A stretch of DNA of 64,000 nucleotides from Sphingomonas sp. Y57 (GTDB taxonomy: Bacteria; Pseudomonadota; Alphaproteobacteria; Sphingomonadales; Sphingomonadaceae), in the NCBI RefSeq assembly GCF_001015195.1, contig NZ_LDES01000055.1:62001-126000 (forward strand). The letters run 5' to 3'. The position numbers were made by a program, and so were the translations under genes. The notes under the pieces were generated by a model. It saw only the letters and a list, made by a program, of their open reading frames with translations, did no database searches and was not told where the DNA came from. Positions 46,046 through 53,845 of the stretch are shown here, one piece after another (position 1 is the first letter of the stretch; every line of letters starts with the position of its first letter).

Positions 46046-46558
46046 TCAGTAGGTGAGCATGAAAGCGGCCGCGGCCAGCAGTGCCAGCACCAGCAGCCCG
46101 GCCGGCAGGAGCCATGGTTTCGACGACCATATATCGTCGGCATCCGCGTTGTCTGCGTCCTCCTCCGAGGCTTCGGAGAACGCTGGAAGCTGGGCGATCT
46201 CTGCGCCCAGCGAGGGACATTCGAGCGCAAGCCGTTCACTGCTCGCGGCGGCGAGACGCAATTCGTCGAAGCTGAGCGGCTCGATGAAGCGGCAGCCCGC
46301 GCGGTTCTCCGCGATCCAGATGACCTCGACCTCGCGCCAGCCGACCAGGGGAACCTCGAGCAGGATCTGCGCGCCCGGCACAAGATGACCAGCCCCCGCC
46401 GCCATCAGGCCTTGCTGCGAGATGTCGGTCAGCATGACGCTGTTGATCTCTTCGCCATCGGGATTGCCTTCGAGCGTCAGCCGCAGGCGCGACTGGTGGC
46501 GGATGGCAAAACGGAACGCACGCCGACGTTCGGACGAGTCCACGGCAAAACTGGTCAT
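46046..46558 (-). CDS. PilZ-domain protein with C-terminal membrane anchor
   Basis: 170 residues: PilZ domain with ERRRAFRFAIR at the N-terminus and DISQQGLMAAG, an acidic linker (SEEDADNADADDIW) and one C-terminal helix ([19 protein letters not shown]). A tail-anchored c-di-GMP sensor is an uncommon design. Same strand as the other PilZ gene but separated by about 160 bp. Confidence 0.8.
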   Translation of the reverse strand: MTSFAVDSSERRRAFRFAIRHQSRLRLTLEGNPDGEEINSVMLTDISQQGLMAAGAGHLVPGAQILLEVPLVGWREVEVIWIAENRAGCRFIEPLSFDELRLAAASSERLALECPSLGAEIAQLPAFSEASEEDADNADADDIWSSKPWLLPAGLLVLALLAAAAFMLTY

Positions 46559-46657
46559 CTACGGTCCGCTACTCGGTCAAATGAAGCAATCCCCTCGGAT
46601 CGCTTCCATCCCGAAGATGCTTATGCGGCACTTTCGGAACGACCCGGGGGTTATCCT

Positions 46658-46675
46658 ATACGTAAAACCACGTAT
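46658..46675. promoter_or_regulatory. Inverted repeat ATACGT-N6-ACGTAT
   Basis: ATACGT (46658-46663) and ACGTAT (46670-46675), extended by CCT/AGG. It is about 100 bp before the PilZ start (minus) and 135 bp before the MFS gene (plus), in the divergent region, and is a candidate operator for either. Confidence 0.4.
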
Positions 46676-46810
46676 CAGGCAGGATTTACAACGTTTTTAA
46701 CTCACGATGCCGGGCATCCCTCGCCTGAGCGGTGTCGTGCCGACCGGGGGCAGCCGTCGGGACGGCGAAACAGTGTTGGCACAAGCCGGCCGCTCCTGCA
46801 TTGGAACGAC

Positions 46811-48484
46811 ATGGCATCCGACCTGCAATCGGCCCCGCGATCGCGACCGGCTTCCCCGTTCAGCGTTCCTATTTTTCGTGCGATCTGGATCGCTTCGCTG
46901 GTGTCCAACTTTGGCGCGATGATCCAGTCGGTCGGCGCCGCCTGGATGATGACGTCGCTGACCTCTTCTCCGAAGATGGTCGCGCTGGTCCAGGCGTCGA
47001 CGGTATTGCCCTTCATGCTGCTGGCGCTGTGGGCGGGCGCGGTCGCCGACAATCTTGACCGGCGCAAGGTGATGCTGGCGGCGCAAAGCTTCATGCTGTG
47101 CGTCTCGGCGGCATTGGCGCTGTTCGCCTGGGAGGGTTGGCTGACACCGTGGGTGTTGCTGGGTTTCACCTTCCTGATCGGTTGCGGGACGACGGTGAGC
47201 GGGCCGGCCTGGCAGGCTTCGGTTGGCGACATCGTATCGCGTGAGCAACTGCCGAACGCGGTCGCGCTCAATTCGATGGGCTTCAACACGGCCCGAACAG
47301 CCGGTCCGGCGGTGGGCGGTGCGATCGTCGCGGCGGCTGGAGCCGCGGTGGCGTTCCTGGCCAACACGCTGTCCTATTTCGGGCTCATCCTGGTGCTTCT
47401 GCGCTGGCGGCGGCCGCATGCGCCCAGGCTGTTGCCGCGCGAAGGCCTATTCATGGCGATGGGGGCAGGGCTGCGCTATGTTGCCATGTCGCCTAACCTG
47501 CGGATCGTCGTTGGCCGCGCGATGGCCTTCGGCATCGCGGCCAACGCGGTCTCGGCGCTGATGCCGCTGGTTGCCCGTGACCTGGTGAAAGGCGGCGCGC
47601 TCACCTATGGCCTGCTGCTCGGCGCATTTGGCGTTGGCGCCGTGCTGGGGGGGCTCGTATCGGGCCCGGCGCGACGTCATCTGTCGACCGAGCATATTAT
47701 CCGGCTGGGTACGCTCAGCCTGGCGGCCGGCACGGCGATCACCGCGACCAGCCCCTTTCTCCTGCTGACGATCGCTGCGCTGATGCTGTCGGGTTTTAGC
47801 TGGGTGCTGGCGCTGTCGACGTTCAACATCAGTGTCCAGCTGGCTTCGCCTCGCTGGGTCGTCGCGCGCGCCTTGTCGGTTTATCAGATGGCTGCATTCG
47901 GCGGCATGGCGATCGGCGCCTGGGTGCTGGGCATGGTCGCCGACAGCCATGGCGTTGCCGCTGGCCTGCTGGTGAGCGCGGCCTTCCTTACGGGGACCAT
48001 CCTGCTCGGTTTCGTCATGCCCCTGTCACAGGTCGACGATCTCAATCTGACGCCGCTCCAGCAATGGCAGGAGCCTCAGGTCGCGGTACCGCTCGAACCG
48101 CGCAGCGGCCCGGTGGTGGTGACGATCGAGTATCGGATCGAACCGCACAACATCGTGGCTTTCCTCACCGCAATGACCGAAAGGCGTCGCATTCGCCGGC
48201 GGGATGGTGCTCATGGCTGGACCTTGCTACGCGACCTCACCGAGCCCGAGCTGTGGGTGGAACGCTATCACGTCGCGACCTGGCACGACTATATCCGGCA
48301 CAATCAGCGCCGCACCCATGCCGATGCCGAGAACAGCGCCGCGGTGCACCGACTTCAGAAAGAGGATATTCCGGTCCGCGTCCACCGGATGATCGAGCGG
48401 CAGACGGGGTCGCTGCCCAGCGCCCGCCGGCATGAACCGGTGACCGTCGACGCGCAGATGAACGACCCGACACGCTCGGCGTAG
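46811..48484 (+). CDS. MFS exporter (MFS_3/EntS-like) with C-terminal ABM-like domain
   Basis: 557 residues: 11 to 12 helices of the MFS_3 family (FRAIWIASLVSNFGAMIQSVGAAWMM, LWAGAVADNLDRRKVML) and a cytoplasmic C-terminal domain of about 120 residues (VVVTIEYRIEPHNIVAFL... WVERYHVATWHDYIRHNQR) resembling antibiotic-biosynthesis monooxygenase/ferredoxin-fold modules found in this exporter group. Substrate unknown. ATG 46811 is preferred; the open frame extends far upstream over the PilZ gene. Confidence 0.87.
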   Translation: MASDLQSAPRSRPASPFSVPIFRAIWIASLVSNFGAMIQSVGAAWMMTSLTSSPKMVALVQASTVLPFMLLALWAGAVADNLDRRKVMLAAQSFMLCVSAALALFAWEGWLTPWVLLGFTFLIGCGTTVSGPAWQASVGDIVSREQLPNAVALNSMGFNTARTAGPAVGGAIVAAAGAAVAFLANTLSYFGLILVLLRWRRPHAPRLLPREGLFMAMGAGLRYVAMSPNLRIVVGRAMAFGIAANAVSALMPLVARDLVKGGALTYGLLLGAFGVGAVLGGLVSGPARRHLSTEHIIRLGTLSLAAGTAITATSPFLLLTIAALMLSGFSWVLALSTFNISVQLASPRWVVARALSVYQMAAFGGMAIGAWVLGMVADSHGVAAGLLVSAAFLTGTILLGFVMPLSQVDDLNLTPLQQWQEPQVAVPLEPRSGPVVVTIEYRIEPHNIVAFLTAMTERRRIRRRDGAHGWTLLRDLTEPELWVERYHVATWHDYIRHNQRRTHADAENSAAVHRLQKEDIPVRVHRMIERQTGSLPSARRHEPVTVDAQMNDPTRSA

Positions 48485-48591
48485 CGGAGAAGTGCAAAAT
48501 ATTGTAAAATCGACGAGCGCGTAACGATCTGTTCATGTGGAACGGCTCAAGGCGCCTTTATTGTGAGTAACTTAGCGTCGAGAGAAGCATC

Positions 48592-48822
48592 GTGTCCAAT
48601 TCGGGAAGCGCAAATCAGTTGCGGCGGGAAGCCGCCAAGGCACGAAAGCTTGCAGACAATGCTTTCGGGGAGGAGGAGAAGCAGCGCCTGCTTGAGGTCG
48701 CGGCCAGCCTCGATCGCGAGGCGGCGGCGATGGAGGCCGCGCTGACGGTGCGAGCCGCCAAGGCATCGGCCAGCCTTTCCGCCCGCAGCACTCGATCGAT
48801 CACTGCCAGCCGGTTGGATTGA
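48592..48822 (+). CDS. Small hypothetical coiled-coil protein
   Basis: 76 residues, all-helical and charged (RREAAKARKLADNAFGEEEKQRLLEVAASLDREAAAMEAAL). Similar small Ala/Arg/Glu-rich proteins are common in sphingomonads; no function known. GTG start with GAGAGAAG upstream. Confidence 0.6.
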   Translation: MSNSGSANQLRREAAKARKLADNAFGEEEKQRLLEVAASLDREAAAMEAALTVRAAKASASLSARSTRSITASRLD

Positions 48823-48873
48823 GCGCGATTCCCTTCGGGGCATTTGAAAAAGCTTCCAATGTAGGGAATGAAT

Positions 48874-48888
48874 GTTCTCTATATGTTC
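48874..48888. promoter_or_regulatory. LexA-like box (GTTC-N7-GTTC)
   Basis: GTTCTCTATATGTTC fits the alphaproteobacterial LexA box. It differs at one base from the site at 53697 and, like it, lies after GTAGGG and 25 bp before a tiny open frame (ATGGCC...). Confidence 0.55.
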
Positions 48889-48913
48889 TAGTTTGACATA
48901 TGTAGGGATACCA

Positions 48914-49006
48914 ATGGCCATGTTTGGCAGAAAGGCTAAGCCGAGGACGGTTTATGCTGATCCCTTGGCGGCCAAACTTCCGGATGGTCGCTTTTTCCAG
49001 CGGTAA
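48914..49006 (+). CDS. 30-residue open frame behind a LexA-like box
   Basis: Short frame beginning MAMFGRKAKPRTVYADP and ending GRFFQR-stop. AGGGA lies 4-8 bp before the ATG. Basic, soluble. Supported only by the regulatory context and the ribosome site; no homology known to me. Confidence 0.4.
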   Translation: MAMFGRKAKPRTVYADPLAAKLPDGRFFQR

Positions 49007-49048
49007 TTTCTAACGCGGGCTGCAGGCGCGGTACAACTCGCTCAGCAC

Positions 49049-49240
49049 ATGAAAGACCCGAGCAGGCATCCATATAAAGTCGATTGGGGTAATCCGTTGA
49101 CTGGAGGTGGGCGTCATGTCGGCGACGATCCCCGAGACACCGCAGATATTATGAGAGGTATCATGGCGGCAGAAGATCGCGAAAAACAACCGGCGGGAGG
49201 TAACCGCCTTGATCAGGGTCTGCTTGACCTTCCTGCGTAG
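49049..49240 (+). CDS. Small hypothetical protein
   Basis: 63 residues, hydrophilic (DPSRHPYKVDWGNPLTGGGRHVGDD), no signal or membrane segment. Weak ribosome site. Its 3' end overlaps the next gene by 32 bp, and that gene's ribosome site lies inside it. Not recognised. Confidence 0.4.
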   Translation: MKDPSRHPYKVDWGNPLTGGGRHVGDDPRDTADIMRGIMAAEDREKQPAGGNRLDQGLLDLPA

Positions 49241-49484
49241 TGCGATCGTGGTTCTCCTTCTCGCAATGCTACCGATTGCGTTGATGATGATGGCTGCGGC
49301 CGGCCCCACTTTGGCTGATCATGAAGAGGGTGTGAGGATCGCCGTGGCGATGCTGGTCTATCTCGTCGCCGACGCGATCATCCTGTTCTGCCTGGCGCGT
49401 TTCGGCGAATTGCGTTGGCCGTGGGTTCTGGCGATCATTCTCGTTGGCCCGCCCCTCGTCTTCGGTTTTCTCATGGTACGCTGA
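49209..49484 (+). CDS. Small membrane protein
   Basis: 91 residues with three hydrophobic segments (LRSAIVVLLLAMLPIALMMM, VAMLVYLVADAIILFCL, PWVLAIILVGPPLVFGFLM). The TTG start at 49209 is supported by GGGAGG with 8-nt spacing; the next internal ATG would cut the first helix. Ends 5 bp from the modC end. Not recognised. Confidence 0.55.
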   Translation: MIRVCLTFLRSAIVVLLLAMLPIALMMMAAAGPTLADHEEGVRIAVAMLVYLVADAIILFCLARFGELRWPWVLAIILVGPPLVFGFLMVR

Positions 49485-49489
49485 TCCGA

Positions 49490-50125
49490 TCAGGGCAGAA
49501 CCACCCTACCATACCGCAGCCTGATCGTGCGGGCGGCGAGGCGGGCGGCTTCGGCGTGGTCGTGGGTGACGTGGAAGACGGGGATGGCGATCTCCGCCAG
49601 CAGGTCGTCCAGCCAGTCGAGCAGGTCGGCGCGCGCATCGGTGTCGAGCGCGGACAGCGGCTCGTCGAGCAGCAGCAGGCGCGGCTGGCCGAGCAGGGCG
49701 CGGGCGATGCCGGCGCGCTGGGCCTCGCCGCCCGAGAGCGAGGCGGGGCGGCGATCGAGCAGCGGCGCGATGCCGGTGCGGGAGACGATCGCATCGCGGG
49801 CGAAGCGGCCGGGACCGGCGCGGCGCTCGGCATAAGCGAGGTTGGCGGCGACCGAGAGATGCGGAAGCAGCCCGACACCCTGGAAGACATAGCCGACCCG
49901 GCGCCGCTCGGGCGGCAGGAAGGTGGCGCCGTCCTGCCAGACCTCGCCGTCGACGATGATCGTGCCGGCGATCCGCTCCAGTCCGGCGAGCGCGCGCAGG
50001 ATGCTGGTCTTGCCCGAGCCCGATGGGCCCAGCAGGGCGGTGACGCCCGAGGACGGGACCTCGAACATCGCTTGCAGCGCGAAGGCGCCGCCGAGCTTTC
50101 CGTCGAGCGCGACCGCGATCGTCAC
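49490..50125 (-). CDS. modC: Molybdate ABC transporter ATP-binding protein ModC, short form
   Basis: 211 residues, ATPase domain only: Walker A GPSGSGKT (33-40), Q-loop VFQ, signature LSGGE (130-134) and Walker B LLLLDE (150-155), with the ModC-type [14 protein letters not shown]. Usual ModC is about 350 residues with a C-terminal MOP/TOBE molybdate-binding domain; that is absent here. Start GTG overlaps the modB stop (GTGA). Confidence 0.92.
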   Translation of the reverse strand: MTIAVALDGKLGGAFALQAMFEVPSSGVTALLGPSGSGKTSILRALAGLERIAGTIIVDGEVWQDGATFLPPERRRVGYVFQGVGLLPHLSVAANLAYAERRAGPGRFARDAIVSRTGIAPLLDRRPASLSGGEAQRAGIARALLGQPRLLLLDEPLSALDTDARADLLDWLDDLLAEIAIPVFHVTHDHAEAARLAARTIRLRYGRVVLP

Positions 50126-50787
50126 GGCCGGGGCGTCCCGATGCGGCGCTCGACGAGCAGCAGGGCGAGCAGCGCCGTGAAGGAGAAGGCGACGAGGACG
50201 GCGGCGATGCGATGCGCCTCGGCGAACTGGAGGCTTTCGACGAGCTGGTAGATGCGGGTCGACAGCACCTCGGTCTTGCCGGGGATGTTGCCGCCGATCA
50301 TCAGCACCACGCCGAACTCGCCGACCGTGTGGGCGAAGACGAGGATGGCGGCGGAGAGGAAGCCGCGGCGGGCGAGCGGCAGGGCGACGGTGAAGAAACG
50401 ATCGACCGGCCCGGCGCCCATCGTCGCGGCGATCTCCAGCGGGCGATCGCCGATCGCTTCGAAGGCGGTGCGCAGCGGCTGGATCGCGAAGGGCAGCGAA
50501 TAGAAGAGCGAGCCGATGACGAGCCCGGTGAAGGTGAAGGCGAGGGTGCGGATGCCGAAGGGTTCGAGCAAGCTCATCAGCGGGCTGGCCGGGCCCAGCG
50601 CGATCAGCACATAGAAGCCGATCACCGTCGGCGGCAGGACCAGCGGCACGGCGGTGATCGCGCCGACCACTTCCTTCCACCAGCGGCGCGAGCGGGCCAG
50701 CCACCAGGCGAGCGGGGTGGCGATGATCAGCAGCAATAGGGTGGTGACGAGCGCGAGTTCGGCGGTCGTCGCGAGGACGAGGCCCAT
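50122..50787 (-). CDS. modB: Molybdate ABC transporter permease ModB
   Basis: 221-residue inner-membrane permease with five helices; ABC coupling segment [30 protein letters not shown] and [17 protein letters not shown] are characteristic of ModB. Three bp downstream of modA, overlapping modC. Confidence 0.95.
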   Translation of the reverse strand: MGLVLATTAELALVTTLLLLIIATPLAWWLARSRRWWKEVVGAITAVPLVLPPTVIGFYVLIALGPASPLMSLLEPFGIRTLAFTFTGLVIGSLFYSLPFAIQPLRTAFEAIGDRPLEIAATMGAGPVDRFFTVALPLARRGFLSAAILVFAHTVGEFGVVLMIGGNIPGKTEVLSTRIYQLVESLQFAEAHRIAAVLVAFSFTALLALLLVERRIGTPRP

Positions 50788-50790
50788 CAG

Positions 50791-51543
50791 CTATCGGACC
50801 GCATAGCCGTAGCGCCGGATGATCGCGAGCGCGGTCCGGCTCTTGAGGAAGGCGAGGAAGGCGCGGGCGGCGGGGTTGCTCTCGCCGGTCCGGAGCAACA
50901 CGGCCTGCTGCTCGATCGGGGCGTGGAGCCCGGCGGGGACGATCCAGCGCGAGCCGCCGCGCACCGCGACGAGCTGGCTGAGCGCGACGAAGCCGAACTG
51001 GGCGGCGCCGGTCGAGGTGAACTGATAGGCCTGCGCGATCGAGCTACCGGTGACGACCTTCGGCTTGAGCGCGGCTTCGACGCCGAGCCGGCGCATCGTC
51101 TCGACCGCCGCTACGCCATAGGGCGCGGTGGCGGGGTCGGCGATCGCGATCCAGTCGAACCGGCCCCGCTTTAGCACCGCGCCGCCCGCGTCGACGAGGC
51201 CCGGCGTCGCCGAATAGAGCACCAGCCGCCCCACAGCATAGGTGAAGCGGGTGCGGGGCACCGCCAGCCCGTCCTGCTCGGCCCGGGCGGGGCGATCGGC
51301 ATCCGCGGAAAGGAAGACCTCAAACGGCGCGCCATGGCTGATCTGCGTGTAGAAGCCGCCCGACGCGCCGAAGGCGAGCAGCGCCTTGTGGCCGGTCGCC
51401 TTCTCGAAGGCGGCGGCGATCGCCCTGGCCGGTTCGGTGAAGTTGGCGGCGACGGCGACCTGGGTCTCGGCGGCGAGCAGTGGGGCGGAGAGCGCTGCAC
51501 CCATCAGGGTCAGCCAGCGAAGAGCCAGGACGATGACGGGCAT
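50791..51543 (-). CDS. modA: Molybdate-binding protein ModA
   Basis: 250-residue periplasmic binding protein with a signal peptide (to about residue 25, LLAAET). VAVAANFTEPARAIAAAFEKATGHK and SGGFYTQISHGAPFEVFLSAD match ModA-type proteins. ATG 51543 follows GGAGGTGAT; the upstream open frame crosses the operator. First gene of modABC. Confidence 0.94.
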   Translation of the reverse strand: MPVIVLALRWLTLMGAALSAPLLAAETQVAVAANFTEPARAIAAAFEKATGHKALLAFGASGGFYTQISHGAPFEVFLSADADRPARAEQDGLAVPRTRFTYAVGRLVLYSATPGLVDAGGAVLKRGRFDWIAIADPATAPYGVAAVETMRRLGVEAALKPKVVTGSSIAQAYQFTSTGAAQFGFVALSQLVAVRGGSRWIVPAGLHAPIEQQAVLLRTGESNPAARAFLAFLKSRTALAIIRRYGYAVR

Positions 51544-51573
51544 GGGATCACCTCCGCGCGATAATCGCGACAT

Positions 51574-51595
51574 GCTATATCCCGCAGTATATGGC
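51574..51595. promoter_or_regulatory. ModE-type operator
   Basis: GCTATAT (51574-51580), 8-nt spacer, ATATGGC (51589-51595): a dyad with one mismatch resembling the TATAT-N-ATATA ModE box. Between the modE stop and the modA start, where repression of modABC by ModE is expected. Confidence 0.6.
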
Positions 51596-51603
51596 AAGTG
51601 GGG

Positions 51604-51981
51604 TCAACCTGGGGGCAGGGGATGTTCGCGCAGCAGGGCGGTCAGGTCTTTGAATTCGGCGGTGTCGGCTGCCGTCAGCAGCCGGGTTTCGAGCGCGCGA
51701 TAGGCCGCGAGCACCCGGCGGCCGAGCGGCGTCACCCTGGCGCCGCTGCCCTGGCCGCCGCCCGGCGTTGTCTCGACCAGCCGTTCCGCCCAGCAGCGGT
51801 TCATGCTGTCGACGAGCAGCCAGGTGCGCCGATAGCTCATCCCCAGCGCGCGGCCGGCGGCCGAGATCGACCCCTCGCGATCGATCGCGTCGAGCAGGTC
51901 GGCCTTGCCTGGGCCGATGGCGGGTTCGTCTCCGCAGAAGATCTGCGGCTTGAGCTTGAGGGGACCGAGCCGGGGAACCAT
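51604..51981 (-). CDS. modE: ModE-type molybdenum-responsive regulator, DNA-binding domain only
   Basis: 125 residues: winged helix-turn-helix of the ModE/LysR type (LLDAIDREGSISAAGRALGMSYRRTWLLVDSMN) and a helical tail (RRVLAAYRALETRLL). The two C-terminal MOP domains that bind molybdate in E. coli ModE are missing. Same strand, 60 bp upstream of modA. Confidence 0.88.
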   Translation of the reverse strand: MVPRLGPLKLKPQIFCGDEPAIGPGKADLLDAIDREGSISAAGRALGMSYRRTWLLVDSMNRCWAERLVETTPGGGQGSGARVTPLGRRVLAAYRALETRLLTAADTAEFKDLTALLREHPLPPG

Positions 51982-52032
51982 GGCCCCCTGCTTAGCAGGC
52001 CGACCCCGCTTCCTGAAGTTCCGATATATTTT

Positions 52033-52047
52033 CTATCAATTTGATAG
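52033..52047. promoter_or_regulatory. 15-bp perfect palindrome before serine acetyltransferase
   Basis: CTATCAA-T-TTGATAG, extended outward by matching T/A tracts. TATATT (52025-52030) adjoining it could be a -10. About 65 bp before the epsC start; by position a sulfur or cysteine regulator site. Confidence 0.55.
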
Positions 52048-52113
52048 AGAAAAATTGCTTTTGTTTGGCTGGGCGGCGGCTAAGCCGGTGTCATGCTTTC
52101 GAAAGAGGGGACA

Positions 52114-53088
52114 ATGACCGACGTCCATGACGAGCCGATCGAGGCGCTCGCGGGTCACTATTGGGATATCGACCGGATCGTGGCGGAGCTTCGCGACGCG
52201 CGCGAGGACTGGCGCGCCGCGCACAAGCGCCACGCCGAACATGGCGCCGCCGGCTTCCCGTCGCGCCATGTGATCGACAAGATCATGATCGCGCTGTGCG
52301 GCGCGCTGTTCCCGCTGCGGCTGGGGCCGAGCTTCGTCCGCCAGCACAATGAGGAGGCGTTCGTCGCCGAGACGCTGCAGACCGCACTGAGCCGGCTCCA
52401 CGGCCAGATTCGGCTCGAACTCGGCTATTCGGCGGGGGCCGCCGATCCGCATCTCGTCGACGGCGAGGCGGGGCGGATCATCGGCCATTTCGCGCGCGGG
52501 CTGCCGCGCCTGCGGCGGCTGATAGACACCGACGTCGAGGCTGCCTATGCGGGCGACCCGGCGGCGCGCAGCGTCGACGAGGTGCTGATCTGCTACCCCT
52601 GCGTGCTGGCGATCGTTCATCATCGGCTGGCGCATCTGCTGCATGGGCTGGGCGCGCCGCTGGTGGCGCGGATCATCTCCGAGATCGCCAATTCGCGTAC
52701 CGGGATCGATATCCATCCGGGCGCGTCGATCGGCGAATCCTTCTTCATCGACCATGGCACCGGCGTGGTGATCGGCGAGACCGCGATCATCGGCCGACGG
52801 GTGCGGCTCTACCAGGCGGTGACGCTGGGCGCGCGGAGCTTCCCGGCCGATGCCGACGGGGCGCTGCGCCGCGGCCTCGCACGGCATCCGATCGTCGAGG
52901 ACGACGTGGTGATCTATGCGGGGGCGACGATCCTCGGCCGGGTGACGATCGGCGCGGGATCGACGATCGGCGGCAATGTCTGGCTGACGACCAGCGTGCC
53001 GCCGGGCAGCGCGATCAGCCAGGCGCGCGCGCATCGCGACGGGATCGCGGAACTGCTCCGGCTCACGGGAGACGATGATGGCGCATGA
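52114..53088 (+). CDS. epsC: Serine O-acetyltransferase (EpsC-type)
   Basis: 324-residue enzyme making O-acetylserine for cysteine synthesis. Left-handed beta-helix hexapeptides in GIDIHPGASIGESFFIDHGTGVVIGETAIIG and VVIYAGATILGRVTIGAG; the long N-terminal helical domain is the EpsC form. ATG 52114 is preferred to 52093 because AGAGGGG lies 3 nt upstream. Start of the RBBP9-like gene overlaps its end. Confidence 0.93.
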   Translation: MTDVHDEPIEALAGHYWDIDRIVAELRDAREDWRAAHKRHAEHGAAGFPSRHVIDKIMIALCGALFPLRLGPSFVRQHNEEAFVAETLQTALSRLHGQIRLELGYSAGAADPHLVDGEAGRIIGHFARGLPRLRRLIDTDVEAAYAGDPAARSVDEVLICYPCVLAIVHHRLAHLLHGLGAPLVARIISEIANSRTGIDIHPGASIGESFFIDHGTGVVIGETAIIGRRVRLYQAVTLGARSFPADADGALRRGLARHPIVEDDVVIYAGATILGRVTIGAGSTIGGNVWLTTSVPPGSAISQARAHRDGIAELLRLTGDDDGA

Positions 53089-53686
53089 AGGGCCGCTCTG
53101 CCTGATCGTTCCCGGCCTCGACAATTCGGGTCCCGACCATTGGCAGACGCTGTGGGAGGAGAAGCGCGACGATTGCCGCCGCGTCGATCTCGGCTGCTGG
53201 TCGGAGCCCGACCGGCGCATCTGGACCGAACGGCTCGACGCCGCGCTGGCGATGACCGACGGGCCGCTGGTGCTGGTGGCGCACAGCCTGGGATGCCTGA
53301 CGATCGCCTGGTGGGCGCTCGGCGCCTCGCACGAGCGGCTGGCGCGGGTCCGCGGCGCGCTGCTGGTGGCACCGCCCGACGTCGACGCGGCCGATGCGCA
53401 CCCCTTCGTCCGCCGCTTCGCGCCGGCGCCGGCCGCGGCCCTGCCTTTCCCGTCGATCCTCGTCGCCAGCCGCAACGATTGCTATGCGGCGTTCGACCGG
53501 CTGGAGACGCTGGCGCGAGCCTGGGGGAGCCGCTTCGTCGATGCCGGCCATGCCGGGCACATCAACGCCCGGTCGGGGCTCGGCGACTGGCCGGACGGCG
53601 AGGTGCTGCTGGAGGAACTGATCGAGGGGAACGCGCCGTTTCGGACCAGTCCCCCGGCGCACCGGCCGAAAGGGCTTGCAAAGTAG
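53075..53686 (+). CDS. RBBP9/YdeN family serine hydrolase
   Basis: 203-residue alpha/beta hydrolase. IVPGLDNSGPDHWQTLWE is the family hallmark, Ser in VAHSLGCLT the nucleophile, Asp in SRNDCYA the acid and His in AGHAGHIN. Function unclear in bacteria. Overlaps epsC by 14 bp and is probably co-transcribed with it. Confidence 0.9.
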   Translation: MMAHEGPLCLIVPGLDNSGPDHWQTLWEEKRDDCRRVDLGCWSEPDRRIWTERLDAALAMTDGPLVLVAHSLGCLTIAWWALGASHERLARVRGALLVAPPDVDAADAHPFVRRFAPAPAAALPFPSILVASRNDCYAAFDRLETLARAWGSRFVDAGHAGHINARSGLGDWPDGEVLLEELIEGNAPFRTSPPAHRPKGLAK

Positions 53687-53696
53687 GGTTTCGTTT

Positions 53697-53711
53697 GTTC
53701 TCTCTATGTTC
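53697..53711. promoter_or_regulatory. LexA-like box (GTTC-N7-GTTC)
   Basis: GTTCTCTCTATGTTC, one base different from the site at 48874, also preceded by GTAGGG (53683-53688). It precedes a 26-codon frame by 22 bp. Confidence 0.55.
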
Positions 53712-53733
53712 TGATATGGAACATGGAGAGCCG

Positions 53734-53814
53734 ATGGCCAAAGATCCATGGGGCATCGGGACGGTGCGAAGGATGACGATTCCGGCGGAGTGTCGAGGGA
53801 CGCGGGGCGGATGA
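53734..53814 (+). CDS. 26-residue open frame behind a LexA-like box
   Basis: Begins MAKDPWGIGTVRRMTIPAE, ends RGG-stop; GGAGAG lies 3 nt upstream. Like the 30-residue frame at 48914 it starts ATGGCC after the box, but the peptides are not similar. Tentative. Confidence 0.38.
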   Translation: MAKDPWGIGTVRRMTIPAECRGTRGG

Positions 53815-53845
53815 CATCGCTCTCGCTCTCGTTCATCCTCCCCTG

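Noticed and set aside
46636-46640. General stress (EcfG) promoter from GGAAC
   Set aside because: No GTT/CGTT -10 at 16-19 bp; the same holds for GGAAC at 48539-48543.
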